The notes beneath the pieces are model-generated. The model did not search any database, was not told where the DNA came from, and was given only the letters and a program-made list of their open reading frames with translations. 20,538 nt of DNA, taken from positions 1-20,538 of IMG/VR virus record IMGVR_UViG_3300045999_007266. One strand, given 5' to 3'. Position 1 is the first letter of the stretch; the number at the start of each line of letters is the position of its first letter. Shown one piece after another: positions 13,619-19,795 of the stretch. A program made the translations under genes and the position numbers. The DNA comes from a virus.

Positions 13619-14307
13619 TCTAAGCTATCTACTATCCAAAGAGTTTGTACGTGTGGATATGCATATCCATTTTGATATAATTTAGTCATCGAGATTCCCC
13701 ACTTATCTAGAATCTCTTTATGTGCTCGTGATTCCCCATCCTTAAATTCTTCAAATCCTGGAGTTCCCCCCCAATCATCGTATCCGATTAAAGTACCAGG
13801 AACAATGAGATTATTTTCCATCAAATAATCAAATGCATATTTTGTTGGAGAATAAATGTCTAAATCAAAATCAACATAAAATGCTGGTTTTAAATCTTTT
13901 TGTTGAGGAAGAGTCTCTTCAACAAGTCCAGCAATAACAGATACTTTACTTTGATTATTTCTACCTGTAAAGATATTTTGAACTTCATTTTGAATATGCT
14001 TTGCACAATCATCTGGAGTATCCAGACTCATATACTTTAGCACATTAAATTCATCTGGAAAAATATCTGGATTCCAGGAATCTTGGAAAATGGGTTCTGC
14101 TGTTTCTTTTGGCATTCCAGTAAAAACATCAAACCCATAAAAATTATTAACTTCTATTTTATGTCTATTTAAAATAGAAGCAATTTCTTTCATCGACCCA
14201 CCATTAAAAACACCAAATTGATAAACATCATAATTTACCAATTCTTCTTTTTCAAAACTATTATGGTCGTTAACTGCAACATCTAATAAAGAAGTTCTCC
14301 AACTCAT
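13615..14307 (-). CDS. TylF/MycF-like sugar O-methyltransferase, 230 aa
   Basis: A class I SAM-dependent methyltransferase. VYQFGVFNGGSMKEIA (29-44) is the SAM glycine motif; NFYGFDVFTGMPKE contains the acidic adenosine-binding residue and the TylF-type FDxFxGxP pattern; AFYVDFDLDIYSPTKYAF carries the metal-binding Asp. TylF and MycF methylate deoxysugar hydroxyls in macrolides, and relatives act in O-antigen gene clusters. Here a second sugar methylation beside the FkbM enzyme is likely. ATGA overlaps join it to the genes on both sides. Confidence 0.82.
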   Translation of the reverse strand: MSWRTSLLDVAVNDHNSFEKEELVNYDVYQFGVFNGGSMKEIASILNRHKIEVNNFYGFDVFTGMPKETAEPIFQDSWNPDIFPDEFNVLKYMSLDTPDDCAKHIQNEVQNIFTGRNNQSKVSVIAGLVEETLPQQKDLKPAFYVDFDLDIYSPTKYAFDYLMENNLIVPGTLIGYDDWGGTPGFEEFKDGESRAHKEILDKWGISMTKLYQNGYAYPHVQTLWIVDSLE

Positions 14308-15359
14308 GATTGTTTTTTAGCAATTTGACCACTAATCCATTCATATGTTTTACGAATACCTTCTTCAAGAGTCTGAGAATAATCCCAACCCAGTTTTTCA
14401 CGAATCAAATCATTATTTGAATTGCGACCACGAACACCAAGAGGTGCATCGAGTTTATGTTCTTTATCTACATTCTTGCCAGAAACTTTAGCAGCAGTTT
14501 CAACCAATTGATTGATGGTAACCATTTCTTCTGACCCAATGTTAACTGGTCCAATAAAATTGGAATCCATCAATCGTCTTGTTGCTTCGATGCATTCATC
14601 AATATAGAGGAAAGATCTAGTTTGTTTTCCATCTCCCCATACTTCGATAGAACCTCCCTCAGACGGAAGATATGCCACCTTTCTACAAATCGCAGCAGGA
14701 GCTTTTTCTCTTCCTCCTTCCCAGGTCCCCTCTGGTCCAAAGATGTTATGATATCTAGCAACACGTACAGGAATGCCGTAATTCCTATTGTAAGCAAAAT
14801 ATAGACGCTCACTAAAAAGTTTTTCCCAACCATATTCAGAGTCTGGATTGGCAGGATAAGCAGAAGACTCCCTACAATCAGGATTATCGGGATCAAGTTG
14901 GTTATGCTCAGGATACATGCAAGCAGAACCAGAATAGAAAATTTTAGTATCGTTTTTACCGAATTTTTCATTTAATTTATGCTGCTCCTCAAGAACATTC
15001 AAATTAATAGTTGCTGAGTTGTGCATAATGTCAGCATCATTTTCACCAGTGAAAACAAATCCTGCACCACCCATATCAGCAGCAAACTGATAAATCTCAT
15101 CAAATGCTTGGATATAACGGTAAGGAACTGACTGATAGAAATTTCCTCTATCTCCCTTATATTCAAGCACACGACGAACAAAATCTACATCACGCAAATC
15201 TCCCTGAACAAATTCATTTGCCTCAGTGGGAGAAAATTCTGGATATTTGAGGTCTACTCCACGAACCCAATATCCTTCAGAACGAAGTCTTTTAACCATG
15301 TGACTTCCAATAAAACCACCAGCACCTAAAACAAGTGCTTTCTTAATGTATTGACCCAT
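14304..15359 (-). CDS. GDP-mannose 3,5-epimerase-like protein, 351 aa
   Basis: The family converts GDP-D-mannose to GDP-L-galactose (and GDP-L-gulose). The sequence follows plant GME closely by motif: ALVLGAGGFIGSHMVKRL, QFAADMGGAGFV, SGSACMYPEHNQL with the acid/base Cys (C147), Y176 and K180 in YGWEK, GTWEGGREKAPAAICRK with the second catalytic Lys (K219), GDGKQTRSFLYIDECIEA and GVRGRNSNNDLIREKLGW. An extra segment at about 66-82 is absent from plant GME as I recall it. It is the first gene of the glycan operon and has a promoter and a palindrome just upstream. I infer GDP-L-galactose or a derivative as the operon's donor; other GDP-sugar chemistry is possible. Confidence 0.93.
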   Translation of the reverse strand: MGQYIKKALVLGAGGFIGSHMVKRLRSEGYWVRGVDLKYPEFSPTEANEFVQGDLRDVDFVRRVLEYKGDRGNFYQSVPYRYIQAFDEIYQFAADMGGAGFVFTGENDADIMHNSATINLNVLEEQHKLNEKFGKNDTKIFYSGSACMYPEHNQLDPDNPDCRESSAYPANPDSEYGWEKLFSERLYFAYNRNYGIPVRVARYHNIFGPEGTWEGGREKAPAAICRKVAYLPSEGGSIEVWGDGKQTRSFLYIDECIEATRRLMDSNFIGPVNIGSEEMVTINQLVETAAKVSGKNVDKEHKLDAPLGVRGRNSNNDLIREKLGWDYSQTLEEGIRKTYEWISGQIAKKQS

Positions 15360-15384
15360 ACTTTAATCAAGAAAATAATAATTC

Positions 15385-15405
15385 TTTAGTATATATCATA
15401 CTAAA
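15385..15405. promoter_or_regulatory. Palindrome over the glycan-operon promoter
   Basis: A perfect 8-bp inverted repeat, TTTAGTAT, five bases, ATACTAAA, covers the -10 and predicted transcription start of the promoter at 15423-15395, 26 bases from the epimerase gene. The position fits an operator for a repressor, though it could also simply form a hairpin. Confidence 0.48.
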
Positions 15406-15423
15406 AAAGAGGGGTATTGTAAA
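15395..15423 (-). promoter_or_regulatory. Sigma70-type promoter of the glycan operon
   Basis: TTTACA (15423-15418), a 17-base spacer and TATGAT (15400-15395), each matching five of six consensus positions. Predicted start is near 15388. The -35 occupies the loop of the terminator at 15403-15435. Confidence 0.6.
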
Positions 15424-15435
15424 CCCCTCTTTTTA
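15403..15435 (-). terminator. Intrinsic terminator ending the zwf-gnd/small-gene block
   Basis: On the minus strand AAAAAGAGGGG, a 9-base loop, then CCCCTCTTTTTT. This is a strong GC stem with A and U tracts on both sides, so it could work in both directions. It follows the 75-aa membrane gene and the 38-codon open frame. Confidence 0.88.
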
Positions 15436-15445
15436 TAGTTTATTT

Positions 15446-15562
15446 TTAACTGGAGATAATAACCAGGCGGGAGTTATCCCATCCGCACCACCAATTTTTT
15501 AGAGAAATTGGAAACTCAATCAGTTGTTCGATTTCTCGGCTCCACCACCTAGTTTTACTTAA
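15446..15562 (-). other. Open frame of 38 codons without a start codon, possibly a frameshifted tail
   Basis: The frame from a stop at 15563 to TAA at 15446 reads TRWWSREIEQLIEFPISLKN, then WWCGWDNSRLVIISS. The composition (four Trp in two pairs plus WD, amphipathic middle) looks protein-like rather than random, yet there is no ATG, GTG or TTG. It overlaps the last codons of the 75-aa membrane gene in the +1 frame. It could be a C-terminal extension reached by a +1 frameshift, a gene broken by an indel or sequence error, a gene with an unusual start, or chance. Two perfect inverted repeats (CTAGTT/AACTAG and CCAATTT/AAATTGG) lie in it. Confidence 0.35.
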
Positions 15563-15782
15563 CTAGGAAAAGTTGAGTTAACTTTGCAAATTCTATGACT
15601 CCATAAAATACACAAAGGATTAAAACATCCCAAAGCTTAAGTTTAATTGCAAAAGGTACTGTAAATAAACCACCAATACATTTTATTAATAATCCATATT
15701 TAAAATCACCCCAAAGAAGAACAAAATATCCAACTATTAAAAGAAAATTTCCAATATACCTAAGAAGGTCTGCTTTAATCAT
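15555..15782 (-). CDS. Small integral membrane protein, 75 aa
   Basis: Three hydrophobic stretches are visible: IGNFLLIVGYFVLLWG, LLIKCIGGLFTVPFAIKL and VLILCVFYGVIEFAKL, with few charged residues between. This type of small membrane protein is common in cyanomyovirus accessory regions and has no known role. ATG at 15782 overlaps the stop of the 23-aa micro-ORF (ATGA), and there is no separate ribosome site, so translation may depend on coupling. Confidence 0.8.
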   Translation of the reverse strand: MIKADLLRYIGNFLLIVGYFVLLWGDFKYGLLIKCIGGLFTVPFAIKLKLWDVLILCVFYGVIEFAKLTQLFLVK

Positions 15783-15850
15783 GTATTAACCCAAGGCACT
15801 CCGACCAGTACTGTTAAAGTCCATCCGTGACTATTTTTAAGAAGCATCAT
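15779..15850 (-). CDS. Candidate micro-ORF, 23 aa
   Basis: From two adjacent ATGs (15850, 15847), the frame encodes MMLLKNSHGWTLTVLVGVPW, then VNT. It starts inside the last codons of the Phd-like gene and its TGA overlaps the ATG of the 75-aa membrane gene, giving a precise chain of coupled starts. The peptide is hydrophobic and could insert in the membrane, or the ORF may serve only to carry ribosomes to the next gene. No ribosome site is evident. Confidence 0.45.
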   Translation of the reverse strand: MMLLKNSHGWTLTVLVGVPWVNT

Positions 15851-16007
15851 TATGCTCTGTATGTATTTTAATCACTTCACAGTCAGATGGCACAATTGAT
15901 ACCAAACGACCCGTTTTATCTTGAATTAAAAATGATTCTCCATTTTCAACTCTATCAATATAATTATCAAAGTTTTTTTGAAAAGATTCAATGGAGATTT
16001 TTTCCAT
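15837..16007 (-). CDS. Phd/YefM-like antitoxin protein without a toxin partner, 56 aa
   Basis: Residues 3-40 read ISIESFQKNFDNYIDRVENG, then ESFLIQDKTGRLVSIVP, matching the Phd/YefM DNA-binding N-terminal fold (xFxxNFxxYxxxVExGExxxIxxxxGxxVAxVxP). A short acidic/His tail follows. In TA systems such proteins bind operator DNA and neutralise a Doc, YoeB or similar toxin. No toxin gene is adjacent; the downstream frames are a 23-aa peptide and a membrane protein. ATG at 16007 is chosen over a TTG at 16046, which would fall over the promoter. A fully consensus promoter lies just upstream. Confidence 0.72.
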   Translation of the reverse strand: MEKISIESFQKNFDNYIDRVENGESFLIQDKTGRLVSIVPSDCEVIKIHTEHNDAS

Positions 16008-16146
16008 CAGACTTTGGGACTCGATGTATATGCATAATACCTGCAAAAGGAAGTATTGTCAACCCACATCCGCAAAGAAAAAGAAAAAAGGGACTTTGGG
16101 CAAGTACTTCTACAATTTTAAATAAAATATTAGTGTGATGTACCAT
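15988..16146 (-). CDS. Small membrane protein, about 52 aa
   Basis: From ATG at 16146 the product is MVHHTNILFKIVEVLAQSPF, a hydrophobic helix FFLFLCGCGLTILPFAGI, and a basic tail ending KNLH. It overlaps the 39-aa gene before it by 17 bases and the Phd-like gene after it by 20. ATG at 16152 is an alternative start. The consensus promoter of the Phd-like gene lies within this frame. No family is recognised. Confidence 0.5.
   Translation of the reverse strand: MVHHTNILFKIVEVLAQSPFFLFLCGCGLTILPFAGIMHIHRVPKSDGKNLH
16034..16062 (-). promoter_or_regulatory. Consensus sigma70 promoter of the Phd-like gene
   Basis: TTGACA (16062-16057), exactly 17 bases, TATTAT (16039-16034). Eleven of twelve consensus bases match. 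Predicted start is near 16027, about 20 bases from the ATG at 16007. Confidence 0.8.
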
Positions 16147-16249
16147 TTCCATTATAATCGTTAGAATCATAATAACCACCCCTTGTCCCAAAATAAAGTG
16201 TGGTCAATACAAAGGGAATTGCAACAAATAAGAGTGCTTTACCTAACAT
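16130..16249 (-). CDS. Small membrane protein after gnd, 39 aa
   Basis: The product starts MLGKALLFVAIPFVLTTLYF: one hydrophobic N-terminal helix, which may be a membrane anchor. A hydrophilic Tyr/Asn/Gly tail (GGYYDSNDYNGNG) follows. The start lies 11 bases inside the gnd gene and has no clear ribosome site, indicating coupling with gnd. No family is recognised. Confidence 0.65.
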   Translation of the reverse strand: MLGKALLFVAIPFVLTTLYFGTRGGYYDSNDYNGNGTSH

Positions 16250-17273
16250 GATGCCCACCAAACATATATCGCATTCCGTTCAAAACTTTGGCTGCGAAAG
16301 TACCCAGATTGCGACTATTAAATCTTTCATAAAGGGCAGTAGTAATGACAGGAGCGGGTACACCAAGGTCCACAGCGGCAGAAACAGTCCAACGACCCTC
16401 ACCACTGTCGGAAACTCCTCCAGAGAACTGTTTAAGTTGACCATCATTCCGTAGAACATCAGCGGTAAGGTCAAGTAACCAACTACCAACAACACTACCA
16501 CGACGCCATAACTCAGCAACCTCAGCAACGTCAATATCATAGCAATAAGATTCTGGGTCTGCCATAGGGGCAACCTCTGCATCTCCTTCTTTGACATACT
16601 GAGCACCTGCATTTGCATTCTTGATGATATTAAATCCTTCTGCATATGCTTGCATAATACCATACTCAATACCATTATGCACCATCTTTACAAAGTGTCC
16701 AGCACCTGGACCACCACAATGCAACCAACCGTATTCAGCAGAAGTTATGTCTGAGTCAAATTGAGTCCTGGGGGCAGCGTCAATTCCTGGGGAGAGGGCA
16801 TTAAAAATGCTTGAACAAGTGGAGACCGCAGTATCTCCGCCACCAACCATAAGACAGTATCCACGATCCAGACCATAAACACCACCGCTAGTGCCACAAT
16901 CAATATATTGGATACCAAGTTTTGCCAAGCGTTCTGCTCTCTTCCGACTGTCCTTAAAATTGCTATTGCCATGATCAATAATAATATCTCCTTCACCACA
17001 ATATCGTAGTAACTCATTAATCGTCTCCTCTACAGTTTCTGCGGGCACAACCATTTGGAAAATTCCTGGTTGAGTTGCACCATTTTTATTTTGCTTAACT
17101 ACTTTAACAAGATTTTCAATAGTAGTTGTAACTCCATCCACAAATCCCTTTTCATAAGCTTCTTGTGCTTTTTCATAATTCCTACGATAACCCCAAACTT
17201 CTATTCCTGCCTTCATCATACGACGAGACATTCCTTCTCCCATTCTTCCCAATCCAATTAATCCTACTTTCAT
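16239..17273 (-). CDS. gnd: 6-phosphogluconate dehydrogenase, short form, 344 aa
   Basis: It oxidises and decarboxylates 6-phosphogluconate to ribulose 5-phosphate with production of NAD(P)H. MKVGLIGLGRMGEGMSRRMM is the N-terminal nucleotide-binding motif; IDCGTSGGVYGLDRG is the substrate-binding block; GPGAGHFVKMVHNGIEYG contains the catalytic Lys, His and Asn. At 344 residues it belongs to the short, GntZ/YqeC-like dehydrogenase form rather than the roughly 470-residue form. AGGAGG precedes ATG at 17273. Directly downstream of zwf, it completes a two-enzyme oxidative pentose phosphate module that supplies NADPH and pentoses for phage nucleotide synthesis. Confidence 0.97.
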   Translation of the reverse strand: MKVGLIGLGRMGEGMSRRMMKAGIEVWGYRRNYEKAQEAYEKGFVDGVTTTIENLVKVVKQNKNGATQPGIFQMVVPAETVEETINELLRYCGEGDIIIDHGNSNFKDSRKRAERLAKLGIQYIDCGTSGGVYGLDRGYCLMVGGGDTAVSTCSSIFNALSPGIDAAPRTQFDSDITSAEYGWLHCGGPGAGHFVKMVHNGIEYGIMQAYAEGFNIIKNANAGAQYVKEGDAEVAPMADPESYCYDIDVAEVAELWRRGSVVGSWLLDLTADVLRNDGQLKQFSGGVSDSGEGRWTVSAAVDLGVPAPVITTALYERFNSRNLGTFAAKVLNGMRYMFGGHHVR

Positions 17274-17282
17274 AATTCCCTC

Positions 17283-18611
17283 CTAAACAAGTTTGAGTGG
17301 ATAATCCCACTTAGTAATCTTTTCTATTTCTTCTTGTGGACCCCAAGTACCAAAATTATAATTATAAGGTCTTGTATTTACTGGACACTGCTCCCCAACA
17401 CAAAGAAGATCATCAACAATTCTCCAAGATTCCAACACTTCTTCTGAATGAACAAAGTGTGATTGATCTCCCATTATTGCATCATATAAAAGTTTCACAT
17501 ACCCATCAATTGCACCCTCTGGGTAGCTATGAGTCAAAATTGCAGTTTCAATTTTATCATCCAATCCAGGGGATTTAATATCAATCTGAATATCAAAATG
17601 TGGGTCTGGTTGGAATCTCATTACGATTCTATCTTTTGGTTCATGCTCACCAAACAAATTAAGTGGTGGTGATTTTAATTTAATTACAACTTCCACACAA
17701 GAAACAGGAAGTTTCTTGCCAGTCATAAAATAAAAAGGAACACCTTTCCATCTCCAATTGTCTATATACATGTCTCCAGCAACAAAAGTTGGTGTTTGCG
17801 AATCACCGTTAACTCCAGACTCATTGCGATATCCTGCATATTGACCACAAACCAATTTTGTTCCCAATCTTGCAGCAGAAAGAACTTTGACCTTCTCTCT
17901 ACGAATTTCTTTTGCATCATTTTTGCAAGGTGCTTCCATTGCAATTAGAGCAAGTAATTGCAACATATGATTCTGCAACATATCCCTGACCGCACCAGCA
18001 GTCTCATAGTATTGTGCCCTACCCTCACAACCGATAATTTCAGTTGCAAAAATTTGGACCTCCTCCACATAATCACGATTCCACAAAGGTTCTAGAAGAA
18101 TGTTACTGAATCTAGTTGCCAGAATATTATTAACAGTATCTTTTCCAAGATAGTGGTCTATACGATAGACCTGTTTTTCTCGAAGATTTGACGAAACAAT
18201 TTCTTGAAGTTCTTCTGCAGAGTTAAGGTTATACCCAAAAGGTTTTTCAATAACAACCTTAGTATTATCCTGGTCATCTACAAGACCAGACATTTTAAGA
18301 TTGAGAATAGCATCAGAATATCTTTCTGGTGGGACAGAAAGAAAATAAGTATTCTCATCACCTAAGGGCAAAAGTTTAAGTGATTCCAAATCACTTAAAT
18401 CACAAGAAACATAATCTAAAATTCTTACAAAATCCTCAGAATAGGATCCCAAAGTATGCAACCAACTCTGTTTGCTGTGCTTAGTCCGTGATGCACCAAT
18501 TATTTTAAAATCTTCTGGTAGAAGTTTTCTTTTATAGAGTTCATAAAGTGCTGGTATCAACTTTTTTCTACAAAGATCTCCTGTTGCTCCAAAAATTACT
18601 ATTGTTTTCAT
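17283..18611 (-). CDS. zwf: Glucose-6-phosphate 1-dehydrogenase, 442 aa
   Basis: The first enzyme of the oxidative pentose phosphate pathway, it makes 6-phosphogluconolactone and NADPH. Nucleotide binding is at FGATGDLCRKKLIPALYEL (7-25), IEKPFG is at 121-126, and the active-site motif YRIDHYLGKD is at 149-158. It is about 50-60 residues shorter than typical bacterial and cyanobacterial Zwf (about 490-510), apparently through trimmed loops, since all core motifs are present. ATG at 18611 is two bases after the preceding stop. It is followed by gnd; in infected cells the pair would draw on stored carbon when the Calvin cycle is slowed. Confidence 0.97.
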   Translation of the reverse strand: MKTIVIFGATGDLCRKKLIPALYELYKRKLLPEDFKIIGASRTKHSKQSWLHTLGSYSEDFVRILDYVSCDLSDLESLKLLPLGDENTYFLSVPPERYSDAILNLKMSGLVDDQDNTKVVIEKPFGYNLNSAEELQEIVSSNLREKQVYRIDHYLGKDTVNNILATRFSNILLEPLWNRDYVEEVQIFATEIIGCEGRAQYYETAGAVRDMLQNHMLQLLALIAMEAPCKNDAKEIRREKVKVLSAARLGTKLVCGQYAGYRNESGVNGDSQTPTFVAGDMYIDNWRWKGVPFYFMTGKKLPVSCVEVVIKLKSPPLNLFGEHEPKDRIVMRFQPDPHFDIQIDIKSPGLDDKIETAILTHSYPEGAIDGYVKLLYDAIMGDQSHFVHSEEVLESWRIVDDLLCVGEQCPVNTRPYNYNFGTWGPQEEIEKITKWDYPLKLV

Positions 18612-18613
18612 AG

Positions 18614-18787
18614 TTACCAATCGTCGTTGTCTTCGTTATCCCCGTCAAGTTCCTTTAAATAATCAATCCACCATTGTGGGTCTTTTTGAATCCTCCATTT
18701 CGGAACATCCAACCCACGTTCAAAATACCAATCAAAGATTGCTTTTTCTATAATTTCCTTAGTTTCAATAATTTTCTTCCTTTTCAT
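18614..18787 (-). CDS. Small hypothetical protein before zwf, 57 aa
   Basis: From ATG at 18787 the product is MKRKKIIETKEIIEKAIFDW, then WYFERGLDVPKWRIQKDPQ, and an acidic end DGDNEDNDDW. It looks like a soluble helical protein with several Trp. GGAG six bases upstream supports this start; a longer version from ATG at 18850 has no ribosome site and would overlap the 63-aa gene by 86 bases rather than 23. No family is recognised, and the tight linkage to zwf suggests co-expression only. Confidence 0.72.
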   Translation of the reverse strand: MKRKKIIETKEIIEKAIFDWYFERGLDVPKWRIQKDPQWWIDYLKELDGDNEDNDDW

Positions 18788-18956
18788 CAACATCTCCATA
18801 TGCATTATCCACATAGGGTCCGTGTGGTCGTTTGGTATCTTCTCTGACATAATTGACTTCAGAAACACTTGTGGACAACCACAATGATATTTTCATTATT
18901 ATGTAGATAATTGCCAATGGCAGAAAACATAAAGTTAAGATTAATGTATGTTTCAT
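18765..18956 (-). CDS. Single-span membrane protein, 63 aa
   Basis: The N-terminus is a membrane helix (LILTLCFLPLAIIYIIMKIS), followed by an acidic hydrophilic tail (REDTKRPHGPYVDNAYGD and onwards). ATG at 18956 overlaps the preceding stop as ATGA. Its last 23 bases overlap the next gene. No family is recognised; it is one of several bitopic small proteins in this block. Confidence 0.72.
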   Translation of the reverse strand: MKHTLILTLCFLPLAIIYIIMKISLWLSTSVSEVNYVREDTKRPHGPYVDNAYGDVDEKEENY

Positions 18957-19042
18957 TGTGGATATGCGTTATTAAGTCCCCAATTTACAAATACTATTAT
19001 TGTACCAAAAATTAAAATTGAAGACAGTATTAAATTATTCAT
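18953..19042 (-). CDS. Single-span membrane mini-protein, 29 aa
   Basis: Twenty-nine codons encode MNNLILSSILIFGTIIVFVN, then WGLNNAYPQ. It is one hydrophobic helix with little else. A near-perfect GGAGG site lies six bases before ATG at 19042, and both ends overlap neighbours (TAATG and ATGA), which supports translation. It resembles small photosystem or cytochrome-complex subunits in size only. Confidence 0.68.
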   Translation of the reverse strand: MNNLILSSILIFGTIIVFVNWGLNNAYPQ

Positions 19043-19164
19043 TACATTCCTCCGTTTCTAATTCCTACAATATATCCAATGATAATTCCGCACATAAATG
19101 CCACAAACATGTATAACATATGAGAAGTAAATTGAATAACCTCCAACCATTCACTATTCGTCAT
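19042..19164 (-). CDS. Small membrane protein, 40 aa
   Basis: The product starts MTNSEWLEVIQFTSHMLYMF and continues with a hydrophobic helix through FMCGIIIGYIVGI, ending RNGGM. GAGG six bases before ATG at 19164 picks this start from a run of ATGs. The longer upstream frame to 19242 is a shadow of the preceding gene. No family is recognised. Confidence 0.7.
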   Translation of the reverse strand: MTNSEWLEVIQFTSHMLYMFVAFMCGIIIGYIVGIRNGGM

Positions 19165-19444
19165 CATCATCCTCATAGGTTGAAGGTTCCTCAAAGAGTT
19201 CGTCCATTTTTTGCTGTAGAACTCTTTTTTGTAATTTTTCAATATCTTCTTCCGTAAATTTAACCACTAGTAATGGATCTCCTGCTTTAACGTCGTTAAG
19301 TTCTGGATGCTTTACTTTTGGACTTTTTGAATACCCATGATAGGCATTCATAATCATCCATCCCTGTGCAATCATCGTTAAGGATATTCCCATTAGAACA
19401 AACCAAGGAACTAAAAAGATTAGTTCAGAGTGATGTTGAGCCAT
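19154..19444 (-). CDS. Cyanophage membrane protein of unknown function, 96 aa
   Basis: Residues 1-35 (MAQHHSELIFLVPWFVLMGI, then SLTMIAQGWMIM) form one or two membrane segments. A hydrophilic helical region (EEDIEKLQKRVLQQKMDELF) and an Asp/Glu-rich end follow. I recall similar proteins opening MAQHHSELIFLVPWF in cyanomyovirus genomes without assigned function (memory only). The start at 19444 overlaps the preceding gene by 25 bases. Confidence 0.83.
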   Translation of the reverse strand: MAQHHSELIFLVPWFVLMGISLTMIAQGWMIMNAYHGYSKSPKVKHPELNDVKAGDPLLVVKFTEEDIEKLQKRVLQQKMDELFEEPSTYEDDDDE

Positions 19445-19623
19445 GGAAATACTGGCGGAATTACTCCAATGAGTCGAAGAAGACCCTCAGCAAAAAGTGC
19501 AAGAACAACCCAACCAACGCACATTGAAATAATCGAAGCATTGCGATTGTGTTTTCGTATTGCATCATCAATCATCTCCTGAACTTCAGAACGTGTAATA
19601 AACTCTTCTTGTTCATTCATCAT
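19420..19623 (-). CDS. Tail-region membrane protein, 67 aa
   Basis: The N-terminal 30 residues are charged and helical (NEQEEFITRSEVQEMIDDAI); a hydrophobic segment follows (SIISMCVGWVVLALFAEGLL). ATG at 19623 overlaps the previous stop (ATGA) with GGAG upstream. 'Tail-region' here means that the membrane segment lies towards the C-terminus, so the protein is probably anchored with its N-terminus cytoplasmic. Function unknown. Confidence 0.75.
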   Translation of the reverse strand: MMNEQEEFITRSEVQEMIDDAIRKHNRNASIISMCVGWVVLALFAEGLLRLIGVIPPVFPWLNITLN

Positions 19624-19769
19624 TTCTCGTCTCCAAGAAACTTTGCAAGAGGGTCTCTTCTGGTCTTTACAATTTCGACAGCTCTTTTGTAAAACATATT
19701 GTCTGTATTTCCAGACTCTTCAAAAGTTGCCTTGATCTTCACCCAGTTATCGTAGGTGTGTTGATCCAT
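19620..19769 (-). CDS. Small conserved-type hypothetical protein, 49 aa
   Basis: The frame encodes MDQHTYDNWVKIKATFEESG, then NTDNMFYKRAVEIVKTRRD and PLAKFLGDEK. It is a soluble helical protein of a form I recall from cyanomyoviruses, with no known role. It is the first gene of the long block leading to zwf and gnd. A TATAAT box (19801-19796) lies about 27 bases upstream, but no good -35 or ribosome site is visible. Confidence 0.85.
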   Translation of the reverse strand: MDQHTYDNWVKIKATFEESGNTDNMFYKRAVEIVKTRRDPLAKFLGDEK

Positions 19770-19795
19770 AAGGATTAAAATACGTATACTAATAT

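Noticed and set aside
14570-14971. Second minus-strand frame of 133 codons within the epimerase gene
   Set aside because: It is an alternative frame of a strongly conserved gene, with no start context or recognisable domain.
15440-15562. Possible second tRNA or other RNA gene
   Set aside because: A GTTCGAT-like loop and a CCACCA motif occur on the plus strand, but the T-stem bases do not pair and no cloverleaf can be drawn.
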